From the NCBI GenBank assembly GCA_020344415.1, contig CP070825.1, forward strand, positions 41,170 through 73,455: DNA of 32,286 bases, given 5' to 3'. This DNA comes from Candidatus Aminicenantota bacterium. Lineage in GTDB: Bacteria > Acidobacteriota > Aminicenantia > Aminicenantales > Aminicenantaceae. Made by a program: the position numbers and the translations under genes. Positions 8,088 through 14,750 of the stretch are shown here, piece after piece (position 1 is the first letter of the stretch; each line of letters opens with the position of its first letter). A model generated the notes under the pieces. It was not told the origin of the DNA. It ran no database searches and worked only from the letters and a program-made list of their open reading frames with translations.

Positions 8088-9041
8088 TTACTTTTTTTGA
8101 GATTTTGACTCAGCTTTTTCGTAGACTTTTATGATTTTTTGAACTAGCGGATGTCTGACAACATCTCTGTCATTAAAATGGACAACGGATATTTCCTTTA
8201 TCGGAGCAAGAATCTTCAATGCATGGAGAGCGCCTGATTTTTTCGGCTGTGGCAGGTCAATCTGGGTTATATCGGCTGTGACTACCATTTTGGAATCAAA
8301 GCCAGCTCGAGTCAATATCATCTTCATCTGTTCTTTTGTAGTATTCTGAGCCTCGTCGAGAATAATAAAAGAGCTGTTTAGGGTTCTTCCCCTCATGAAG
8401 GCCAAAGGTGCAATTTCTATGATGCCTTTTTCTATGAGTTTATCAGCCTGTTCTGTCTGGGCCAAATCAAACAAAGCGTCGTAGAGGGGACGAAGGTAAG
8501 GATTGATTTTTTGGACCATATCTCCAGGCAGAAAGCCCAATTTTTCTCCTGCTTCGACAGCGGGACGCGTAAGGATAATACGGTTAACAGTTTTATTCTG
8601 GAGGAAGGAAAGAGCCATAGCCATTGCCAAGTATGTTTTGCCTGTTCCTGCAGGGCCTATTCCGAAGACAAGGTCATAAGACTTGATGGCTCGGATGTAT
8701 TCTTGTTGATTGAGGCTTTTTGGAGTAACGGATTTTCTGGAAAGGCTTAAATCTTCTGCCGGGGAAAATTCTTCCAGGCGCTGAGTCTTCCCTTCTTCCA
8801 GTAGGTCGAGTGCGATGTGATAGTCTTCTTCCTTTAACGCATACCCTTTTTCATCCAGTTCCTTCATTTTGTTAAAGTAATATTTAGCGAACCTTGCCTT
8901 CTCTTGGTCTCCATCTATCAGCAGGCTATCACCCCGCACGGATAGAGTTATCCCAAGCCTCTTTTCGAGCTTTCTCAGGTTCTTATCGAGAACTCCAGAG
9001 AAAGAATTTTTCCTGAAATAGGGGTGTTCGATTTTTTCCAT
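8088..9041 (-). CDS. phoH: PhoH-like ATPase
   Basis: A 317-residue PhoH family P-loop ATPase, close in size to YbeZ/PhoH. An N-terminal KH-like region (about 20-90) precedes the ATPase core, with Walker A GPAGTGKT (129-136), the family box TRPAVEAGEKLGFLPGD (158-174) and Walker B IILDEAQN (226-233). Members couple ATP hydrolysis to RNA metabolism and act with YbeY, encoded two genes downstream. It is first in the operon. On the minus strand, TTGACA-N17-TTTATT (9092-9120) is a plausible promoter before it. The next gene begins with no gap after its stop codon. Confidence 0.94.
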   Translation of the reverse strand: MEKIEHPYFRKNSFSGVLDKNLRKLEKRLGITLSVRGDSLLIDGDQEKARFAKYYFNKMKELDEKGYALKEEDYHIALDLLEEGKTQRLEEFSPAEDLSLSRKSVTPKSLNQQEYIRAIKSYDLVFGIGPAGTGKTYLAMAMALSFLQNKTVNRIILTRPAVEAGEKLGFLPGDMVQKINPYLRPLYDALFDLAQTEQADKLIEKGIIEIAPLAFMRGRTLNSSFIILDEAQNTTKEQMKMILTRAGFDSKMVVTADITQIDLPQPKKSGALHALKILAPIKEISVVHFNDRDVVRHPLVQKIIKVYEKAESKSQKK

Positions 9042-9091
9042 ATTAGATTATAGGGAAGGGTTCTTCGCTTTCATTCATTTAATTAGTAAAT

Positions 9092-9120
9092 AATAAACAT
9101 TAAAAGCCAAAGTTTGTCAA
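9092..9120 (-). promoter_or_regulatory. candidate promoter of the phoH-era operon
   Basis: On the minus strand, a consensus TTGACA (9115-9120), a 17-base spacer and TTTATT (9092-9097; four of six matches) lie about 50 bases before the phoH start. It is the best promoter-like sequence in this gap. Confidence 0.5.
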
Positions 9121-9132
9121 GCTCAGCGCTGG

Positions 9133-9280
9133 TGGGATCAGACCTGAATAACTTGAATTATTAAGCAAGGGGACTAGACCTCGGCCTTGAAAAGAGATAT
9201 TGTCTTCCTTTGATTGTAAAAATTTCTGTGGGATAAAACCTAACTCTGAAATTAATTCAAACTATTCAGGCCTGACCCCA
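9133..9280. repeat. MITE-like element with GGGGTCAGG ends, copy 1
   Basis: A 148-bp element with 28-base terminal inverted repeats differing at four positions. The right end read inward begins TGGGGTCAGGCCTGAATAG and the left end TGGGATCAGACCTGAATAA. The interior has no open frame of note. It fills most of the 364-base gap between the divergent phoH operon and the plus-strand cluster. Its ends match those of the element at 28488-28630. Confidence 0.7.
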
Positions 9281-9405
9281 ATGGTCTGATGGTTTTAGTT
9301 GAAAAAAAAGGGAAGCTGTTGTATATATCAGATTTAGCTAAAATAAAGGTCAATTGAAACTAAATCTCAAAGGAATTTTGCAGACAATAATGAAAGGAGA
9401 AAAAG

Positions 9406-9621
9406 ATGGAAAAGGAATTTACGGATGTTTCAATCCCTTCTTCTTTGTATAAAAAAATAGAGGAGAAGATAAAAGATTCAGAAATAACTTCTGTCTCGAG
9501 TTATATTACTAAGATTTTACGGGAAAAATTTTCCGAAAAAGAGGAATCTGCTGAAGCTCTCAGTAAAGAAGATGAAGAAAAGGTGAAGGAAAGACTAAAA
9601 GCTCTAGGTTATATAGACTAA
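9406..9621 (+). CDS. small ribbon-helix-helix-like protein
   Basis: A 71-residue acidic protein. Residues 5-43 (FTDVSIPSSLYKKIEEKI, then SVSSYITKILREKF) have the strand-helix-helix pattern of CopG/Arc-type ribbon-helix-helix proteins. Residues 44-60 are a charged linker, and the end KERLKALGYID resembles a tail I associate with some sulfatase-like proteins; I do not know what it means here. A clear GAAAGGAG lies before the ATG. It is first in the sulfate-activation cluster, 155 bases before sat, and might regulate it. No toxin partner is seen, which argues against a toxin-antitoxin pair. Function is not established. Confidence 0.75.
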   Translation: MEKEFTDVSIPSSLYKKIEEKIKDSEITSVSSYITKILREKFSEKEESAEALSKEDEEKVKERLKALGYID

Positions 9622-9776
9622 ACCTTACTGGGATCTTAGCAGAAGTAGTAGATATAAACATCAACACTTATCCACACACGATTAGTGAGATGTTTCCAGA
9701 AGCAAATCATGAAGTGTTTAAAATTCATGACTCATAATACGTTGTTCATTATAAACGAATAGGAAAGGAGTTTATT

Positions 9777-10925
9777 ATGGTTGCACCACACGGAGGCAGG
9801 CTCGTTGAACGAGTTCTCCAGGGAGAAAAAAAAGAAGAGACTCTAGAGAAGGCTCAAGGATTGCCTTCTTTGAAACTCAATTTTGAGCTTTTAAGCGATG
9901 TGGAAAACATCACACTCGGCGTATTCAGTCCTTTAGAAGGTTTTATGGGGGAGAAAGAATATCGGAATGTTATAAACCAGATGAGGCTTTCAGACGACCT
10001 CCCCTGGCCGATTCCAATTATCCTGGATGCTAGTCGCGAAGAAGCAGATAGGCTGAATATAGGTCAGGAGATTATGCTTCTCAATGAGAATAGCGAACCT
10101 GCGGCCCTTTTAACTCTCGAAGAAAAATATGAGTTCAATAAAGAAGAATTGGCAGAAAAAGTCTTTCAGACGACAGATACCGCTCACCCCGGTGTGGCCA
10201 AAGTGAGAAACATGAAAGATGTTTTGCTCGCCGGAAAGATAGACTTGATTCAGGAAACGTCCACCCCTTTCTACAGGTATAAACTCAAGCCGATAGAGAC
10301 AAGGATTCTTTTTAAGGAAAAGGGCTGGAGGTCTGTTGTAGGTTTTCAAACAAGGAATACTCCTCACATCGGGCATGAATATGTTCAGAAAACAGCACTA
10401 ACTTTTACAGATGGGATTTTTGTCAATCCTGTTATCGGACGCAAAAAGAAGGGTGATTTTAAAGATGATGTGATACTCACATCCTATGATGAACTCATCA
10501 AAAATTATTATCTGAAGGAAAGGGCTGTCCTGGCTATTCTCCAGATGGAAATGAGATATGCCGGGCCCAGAGAAGCAATCTTTCATGCCATTATCCGGAA
10601 AAATTTTGGTTGCACTCACATCATCATCGGCCGGGATCATGCAGGAGTCGGAGATTATTATCCGCCCTATGCGGCCCAGGATATTTTCGAGGAATTCCCT
10701 GACCTGGGAATCGCTCCTCTATTCTTCAAATCTTTCTATTTCTGTAAGAAGTGCAATGCCGTTGTCAATGAAAAGACATGTCCCCATACTTCTTCTGAAC
10801 ACATAAACTTCTCTGGAACTAAGATCAGAGAAATGCTTGTCAATGGAGAGCGCCCTCCAGCAGAGCTGATGCGCCCTGAAGTGGCGGACGTAATCCTGAG
10901 TTACAAAAATCCATTTGTGGAGTAA
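9777..10925 (+). CDS. sat: sulfate adenylyltransferase (ATP sulfurylase)
   Basis: Makes adenosine 5'-phosphosulfate (APS) from ATP and sulfate. It is a 382-residue single-domain enzyme of the homo-oligomeric Sat type, not CysD/CysN. Visible motifs are QTRN (191-194), HIGH (197-200, the HxxH of the nucleotidyl-transfer site), GRDHAG (285-290) and SGTKIR (346-351). C323, C326, C335 and H337 form a zinc ribbon-like insert seen in archaeal-type and some bacterial Sat proteins. The opening MVAPHGGRLV is typical and AAAGGAG precedes the ATG. Neighbouring sulfotransferase (3-base gap) and APS kinase genes point to PAPS synthesis for sulfation rather than dissimilatory sulfate reduction; no apr or dsr genes are seen. 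Confidence 0.95.
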   Translation: MVAPHGGRLVERVLQGEKKEETLEKAQGLPSLKLNFELLSDVENITLGVFSPLEGFMGEKEYRNVINQMRLSDDLPWPIPIILDASREEADRLNIGQEIMLLNENSEPAALLTLEEKYEFNKEELAEKVFQTTDTAHPGVAKVRNMKDVLLAGKIDLIQETSTPFYRYKLKPIETRILFKEKGWRSVVGFQTRNTPHIGHEYVQKTALTFTDGIFVNPVIGRKKKGDFKDDVILTSYDELIKNYYLKERAVLAILQMEMRYAGPREAIFHAIIRKNFGCTHIIIGRDHAGVGDYYPPYAAQDIFEEFPDLGIAPLFFKSFYFCKKCNAVVNEKTCPHTSSEHINFSGTKIREMLVNGERPPAELMRPEVADVILSYKNPFVE

Positions 10926-10928
10926 AAA

Positions 10929-11492
10929 ATGATGGACCCAATTTATATCGTTTCTGGACTGCCGCGATCTGGTACGTCTATGGTAATGCAGGTTCTGGAG
11001 GCCGGCGGGATGCCCATAGCCACTGATAAGAAGAGAGAACCTGATGAAAGCAATCCCAAAGGCTACCTCGAGATTGAGAGCATTATAAATAAACTAAAAG
11101 ATAACCCGGATTTCGTGTTTAATTTTAAGGGTAAAGTGCTGAAAGTTATAGCTTATGGTCTTCAATTCCTTCCTCACGGAAACTACCATATAATCTATGT
11201 AGAAAGAAATATAGAGGAGATTTTGGACTCCATGGAGAAAATGATGGGCGCCAAGGATGAAGAAAGAGAGGATACTAAGGCGGCATTCATTAAATTGAAC
11301 GATAAGACAAAAGCAGAAATCATCAAAAGGGAAGATATTAAAGCGCTGTTTGTAAACTACAACGAGATTCTTTCCAGTTCCAAGGAGCCTCTCGATGAAA
11401 TATTTCGATTCTTACAAGATAAAAATCTGGACCTGGAAAAAATGATGGAAGTTGTAGACAACCGATTATACAGGCAAAGGAGATTAGGCTGA
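10929..11492 (+). CDS. small sulfotransferase family protein
   Basis: A 187-residue protein with the two PAPS-binding signatures of sulfotransferases. The 5'-phosphosulfate loop is GLPRSGTS (10-17), and the 3'-phosphate motif is R93 followed eight residues later by S101 (VERNIEEILDS). Such enzymes move sulfate from PAPS to a hydroxyl or amine of a glycan, lipid or protein. It is shorter than most (250-350 residues), so the acceptor-binding part is reduced, and the acceptor cannot be deduced. It lies between sat and APS kinase with gaps of 3 and 1 bases, so supply and use of PAPS are probably co-expressed. A nucleotide-binding or regulatory role without transfer activity is a less likely alternative. 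Confidence 0.8.
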   Translation: MMDPIYIVSGLPRSGTSMVMQVLEAGGMPIATDKKREPDESNPKGYLEIESIINKLKDNPDFVFNFKGKVLKVIAYGLQFLPHGNYHIIYVERNIEEILDSMEKMMGAKDEEREDTKAAFIKLNDKTKAEIIKREDIKALFVNYNEILSSSKEPLDEIFRFLQDKNLDLEKMMEVVDNRLYRQRRLG

Positions 11493-11493
11493 T

Positions 11494-12024
11494 ATGAAAG
11501 ATCAGAAGGGATTTACGGCTTGGTTTACAGGATTACCCTGTTCAGGAAAAACGGCGGTAGCTAATAGAGTGGCTGAGCTGCTGATAGAGAGAGGTTTTAA
11601 AGTCGAAAGATTGGATGGAGACATCGTTCGTCAGAGTCTGACCCGAGATCTGGGTTTTTCCAAAGAGGACCGTAATGAGAATATCCGCAGGATCACTTTT
11701 GTAGCTAAGCTTTTGACCAGGAATGGAGTAGCGGTTCTTACCTCTTTTATCTCTCCCTACCGTGAAGTAAGAGCTAATGCCAGGGAAGAAATCGGTAACT
11801 TCGTCGAGGTTTATGTTAAATGTTCTTTAGAGGTCTGTAAGCAGCGGGATGTTAAAGGAATGTACGAGAAAGCCATCAAAGGAGAGATAAAAGAATTTAC
11901 AGGCGTTTCTGATCCTTATGAAGAGCCTCTGGATCCAGAGATTCTTCTGGAAACGGATAAGGAAACTCTCGAAGAAAGTACAAATAGAGTGATAAAAAAA
12001 CTAAGCGATTTAGGTTATATATAG
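11494..12024 (+). CDS. cysC: adenylylsulfate kinase (APS kinase)
   Basis: Phosphorylates APS to PAPS. At 176 residues it has the usual CysC length. Walker A is GLPCSGKT (13-20), followed by the APS-binding LDGDIVRQSL (40-49), DLGFSKEDRNENIRR (52-66) and the conserved FISPYR (85-90) containing S87, the serine phosphorylated in some relatives. The C-terminal lid region has KGEIKEFTGVSDPYEEP (129-145). It follows the sulfotransferase gene after one base. A TGTCATTGCGAG-type repeat begins at the last base of its stop codon. Confidence 0.95.
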   Translation: MKDQKGFTAWFTGLPCSGKTAVANRVAELLIERGFKVERLDGDIVRQSLTRDLGFSKEDRNENIRRITFVAKLLTRNGVAVLTSFISPYREVRANAREEIGNFVEVYVKCSLEVCKQRDVKGMYEKAIKGEIKEFTGVSDPYEEPLDPEILLETDKETLEESTNRVIKKLSDLGYI

Positions 12025-12105
12025 TCATTGCGAGGAATGAAATGACGAAGCAATCTCGTTAGAAAAAGGAGAGGTTGCTTCGACCCTAAGGACCTCGCGA
12101 TGACA
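12024..12105. repeat. composite repeat, locus 2 (type-B hairpin)
   Basis: A type-B unit running from GTCATTGCGAGGAATGAAAT to CTCGCGATGACA, with internal GCAATCTC and GAGGTTGC arms. It fills most of the gap between cysC and the epimerase gene and starts on the last base of the cysC stop codon. Confidence 0.85.
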
Positions 12106-12157
12106 AAGAGAGTGTTATTGCGAAGGGCGATAGGAAATAGAAAATTAAAGGAAGACA

Positions 12158-13093
12158 ATGACTAAATACTTAGTGACGGGTGGAGCTGGTTTCATAGGCT
12201 CTCATGTTGCTGAAGAACTAGTCAGGAGAGGACATAAAGTTACTGTCCTCGATAATTTTTTTACAGGAAAAAGGGAAAATATCGCTCCATTCATGGATAA
12301 GATTGAGCTCATCGAGGGAGATATCAGAGATATGGATATCTGCAGGCAATCTTTAGAGGACGTCGATTTTGTCTTGCATCAGGCCGCCTTGCCTTCTGTG
12401 CCGCGCTCCATCGAGGACCCCGTCCTAGCATCAGAAATCAATATCCAGGGAACATTAAATCTCTTGGTTGCTTCCCGGGATGCAGGGATCAAGAAATTTG
12501 TTTTTGCTTCCTCTACTTCTGTTTATGGGGATGATCCGAGCCTCCCTAAAGAGGAAGGCAGGGAAGGTAAACCGCTCTCTCCCTACGCTGTTAGCAAAAT
12601 TGCAGGGGAGATGTATTGTCAGGTTTTCAGCCGCATCTATGGCCTCTCTACAGTCTGTCTCAGGTATTTCAATGTGTTTGGCCCTAGACAAGACCCTTTT
12701 TCTCAGTATGCAGCCGTCATCCCCAATTTTATTACCAAAACGCTTAAAGGAGAGAGCTCCACGATTTTTGGTGACGGAGAACAAAGCAGGGATTTTACGT
12801 ATGTGTCTAACGTAGTAGAGGCGAACTTTTTAGCTGCAGAAGCCCAGAATGTAACTGGAGAAATCTTCAATATTGCCTGCGGAGAAAAGACGTCTGTAAA
12901 TTCCCTGGCGAAAAAAATTAATGAATTATTGGGAAAAGACATCAGTCCTGTTCATGATGAGCCTCGCCCAGGAGATATCCTGCATTCGCTTGCAGATATA
13001 TCAAAGGCAAAGAAAATGCTAAAATATGACCCTTTGGTTTCCATAGATGAAGGATTAGAAAAAACTATTCGCTGGTTTCAGGAAGAGGAGTAA
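12158..13093 (+). CDS. wbpP: UDP-GlcNAc(A) 4-epimerase, WbpP/TviC-like
   Basis: A 311-residue extended short-chain dehydrogenase. NAD is bound by GGAGFIG (8-14). The catalytic set is SST (118-120), Y143 and K147 (YAVSK). ALPSVPRSIEDP (77-88), LRYFNVFGPRQDP (168-180) and GDGEQSRDF (205-213) closely resemble WbpP/TviC, which interconvert UDP-GlcNAc/UDP-GalNAc or their uronic acids at C4. The next gene, three bases on, is a WbpA-type dehydrogenase, so UDP-GlcNAcA to UDP-GalNAcA is the likely reaction, as in Vi-antigen synthesis. UDP-glucuronate 4-epimerase is a real alternative, since a UDP-glucose dehydrogenase is also nearby. AAGGAAG precedes the start. The protein is cytoplasmic. Confidence 0.82.
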   Translation: MTKYLVTGGAGFIGSHVAEELVRRGHKVTVLDNFFTGKRENIAPFMDKIELIEGDIRDMDICRQSLEDVDFVLHQAALPSVPRSIEDPVLASEINIQGTLNLLVASRDAGIKKFVFASSTSVYGDDPSLPKEEGREGKPLSPYAVSKIAGEMYCQVFSRIYGLSTVCLRYFNVFGPRQDPFSQYAAVIPNFITKTLKGESSTIFGDGEQSRDFTYVSNVVEANFLAAEAQNVTGEIFNIACGEKTSVNSLAKKINELLGKDISPVHDEPRPGDILHSLADISKAKKMLKYDPLVSIDEGLEKTIRWFQEEE

Positions 13094-13096
13094 GGA

Positions 13097-14416
13097 ATGA
13101 GCGAGAAAGTCTTGTTTTTAGAGAAGCGAATAAAATCCAAGGAGGCTCGCATAGGAATCATAGGGATGGGCTATGTGGGACTTCCACTTGTCAAAACATT
13201 TCTAAGCACCGGGTTCAGTGTCATAGGGTTTGATATTGATGAGAAGAAGGTCAAGATGTTGAACCGTGGCCACAGTTATATAAAACATGTGCCTGCTGAA
13301 GAGATGAAATCTCACATAAAAAAGAAAAAGTTTCAGGCGACTACTGATTTTGGAAACCTGAAAAAGGTTGATGTGGTTATCATATGTGTTCCCACACCAT
13401 TGGACCCCCATAAAAATCCCGATTTATCTTTTGTTTTGAATACAACCGAAGTTATTGCAAAAAACATGAAAAAAGGACAACTGGTGGTTCTGGAAAGCAC
13501 CACTTATCCCGGTACAACTGAGGAGAAGATGCTTCCAATACTTGAAGCTAAAGGCTGGAAAGCAGGAAAAGATTTTTTTCTAGCATACTCTCCTGAAAGG
13601 GAAAATCCTGGCGATAAGGTCTATACAACAGCGAATATTCCAAAAATCGTTGGAGGAATAACCGGAGACTGCAGGCGAGTTGCCAAGACTCTTTATAACC
13701 ATATTGTGATTGCGACTATTCCGGTCTCCTCTCCGAGAACGGCTGAGGCAACAAAGCTGCTTGAAAATATTTTCCGTTCAGTCAACATAGCGCTGGTCAA
13801 TGATATGAAGATGATTTTTGAACGCATGGGAATAGATATATGGGAGGTGATTGAGGCAGCCTCCACCAAACCGTTCGGATTCATGCCCTTTTACCCTGGT
13901 CCCGGTTATGGAGGACACTGTATTCCTGTTGATCCATTTTATCTCGCGTGGAAAGCAAGAGAGGTCGACTATCCTACGAGATTTATAGAGCTAGCAGGAG
14001 AGATTAATACTCTCATGCCTTATTATGTTGTCTCGAAAGCAATAGAAGCCCTGAATGAGAGAGGAAAAGCCATAAAGGGAGCGAGAGTATTGATTCTCGG
14101 CATTACCTACAAGGAAGATGTTGACGACCAACGAGAATCGCCTTCCCTCAAGATTATAAGTCTCCTTCGGGAAAAAGGAGCCATGGTTTCTTACAATGAT
14201 CCTTATGCCACTCAATCTTCCGGGTATAGAGACTACCCCGGCCTTAAGTTAAAGTCGGTATCATTGAGTGAGAGAAAATTAAAGGAATTTGATGCTGTGA
14301 TCATCTCCACCGCCCATACAGACTATGATTACGAATGGATTGTGAAGAATTCGAGTCTCGTCATAGATACCCGGAACGCAGTGAAAAAGAAAAGAAAAAA
14401 CGTCGTCAAGGCTTAA
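13097..14416 (+). CDS. wbpA: UDP-N-acetylglucosamine 6-dehydrogenase, WbpA-like
   Basis: A 439-residue NAD-dependent nucleotide-sugar dehydrogenase that oxidises C6 twice to give UDP-GlcNAcA. The N-terminal Rossmann motif is GMGYVG (23-28). LESTTYPGTTEE (132-143), LAYSPERENPG (162-172), TKLLENIFRSVNIALVNDMK and GYGGHCIPVDPFYL with catalytic C275 match WbpA of Pseudomonas lipopolysaccharide synthesis closely by memory. The C-terminal domain has LILGITYKEDVDDQRESPS. It is translated three bases after the epimerase gene. UDP-ManNAc or plain UDP-glucose as substrate is less likely given the WbpA-type motifs. A 334-base gap carrying a tandem palindrome array separates it from ugd. Confidence 0.88.
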   Translation: MSEKVLFLEKRIKSKEARIGIIGMGYVGLPLVKTFLSTGFSVIGFDIDEKKVKMLNRGHSYIKHVPAEEMKSHIKKKKFQATTDFGNLKKVDVVIICVPTPLDPHKNPDLSFVLNTTEVIAKNMKKGQLVVLESTTYPGTTEEKMLPILEAKGWKAGKDFFLAYSPERENPGDKVYTTANIPKIVGGITGDCRRVAKTLYNHIVIATIPVSSPRTAEATKLLENIFRSVNIALVNDMKMIFERMGIDIWEVIEAASTKPFGFMPFYPGPGYGGHCIPVDPFYLAWKAREVDYPTRFIELAGEINTLMPYYVVSKAIEALNERGKAIKGARVLILGITYKEDVDDQRESPSLKIISLLREKGAMVSYNDPYATQSSGYRDYPGLKLKSVSLSERKLKEFDAVIISTAHTDYDYEWIVKNSSLVIDTRNAVKKKRKNVVKA

Positions 14417-14430
14417 TAATAGGATGTAGA

Positions 14431-14598
14431 GGTTTGATTCATCAAACCCACATTATAGATTGATGCAACGGCTTGATTCATTAAGCCCACCTGCAGGATG
14501 TGTAAAGGCTTGATTTATCAAGCCGACGTGCAGGATGCGCAGGGGCTTGATTTATAAAGCCCACCTGCAGGATGTGTAGTGGCTTGATTTATCAAGCC
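14431..14598. repeat. five-copy tandem palindrome array (type A), locus 3
   Basis: Five 18-base palindromes of the GGCTTGATTTATCAAGCC type start at 14431, 14470, 14507, 14544 and 14581, spacing 39, 37, 37 and 37 bases. The 19-base linkers are also related (CCCACCTGCAGGATGTGTA-like), so these are tandem 37-mers rather than repeats with unique spacers. Copies 1, 2 and 4 carry substitutions, some of them compensated within the palindrome (GGTTTGAT..ATCAAACC). A type-B unit follows at once. Confidence 0.9.
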
Positions 14599-14603
14599 CA
14601 CCT

Positions 14604-14705
14604 TGTCATTGCGAGAAATGAAATGACGAAGCAATCCGCCGTTGCGTGTGAAACGAAACAATCTCACACGAAGCTTGGGATTGCTTCGCTGCGCCCGCAA
14701 TGACA
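14604..14705. repeat. composite repeat, locus 3 (type-B hairpin)
   Basis: Runs from TGTCATTGCGAGAAATGAAA to GCGCCCGCAATGACA, with inner arms GAAGCAATCC and GGATTGCTTC-like segments, enough for a long cruciform or RNA hairpin. Together with the array it accounts for nearly all of the 334-base gap between wbpA and ugd (14417-14750); no gene is seen in the gap. Confidence 0.88.
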
Positions 14706-14750
14706 GATAAATCGAAATGACGGCTATAATTAGATGAATAGGAGAAGGCC

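Noticed and set aside
9668..9676. Perfect DnaA box TTATCCACA, possible replication origin
   Set aside because: A single box without a cluster, AT-rich unwinding region, or dnaA/dnaN neighbours. A 9-mer can occur by chance.
9622..9776. Sulfur-responsive riboswitch before sat
   Set aside because: No SAM-riboswitch-like conserved core or terminator hairpin could be recognised in the 155-base leader.
9777..12024. Dissimilatory sulfate reduction locus
   Set aside because: The zinc-ribbon Sat type also occurs in sulfate reducers, but APS kinase and a sulfotransferase are adjacent and no aprAB, dsr or qmo genes are seen.
14431..14598. CRISPR array
   Set aside because: Spacing is regular, but the linkers are similar to each other, the palindromes vary between copies, and no cas gene is near. 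It is a tandem repeat of a dispersed palindrome.
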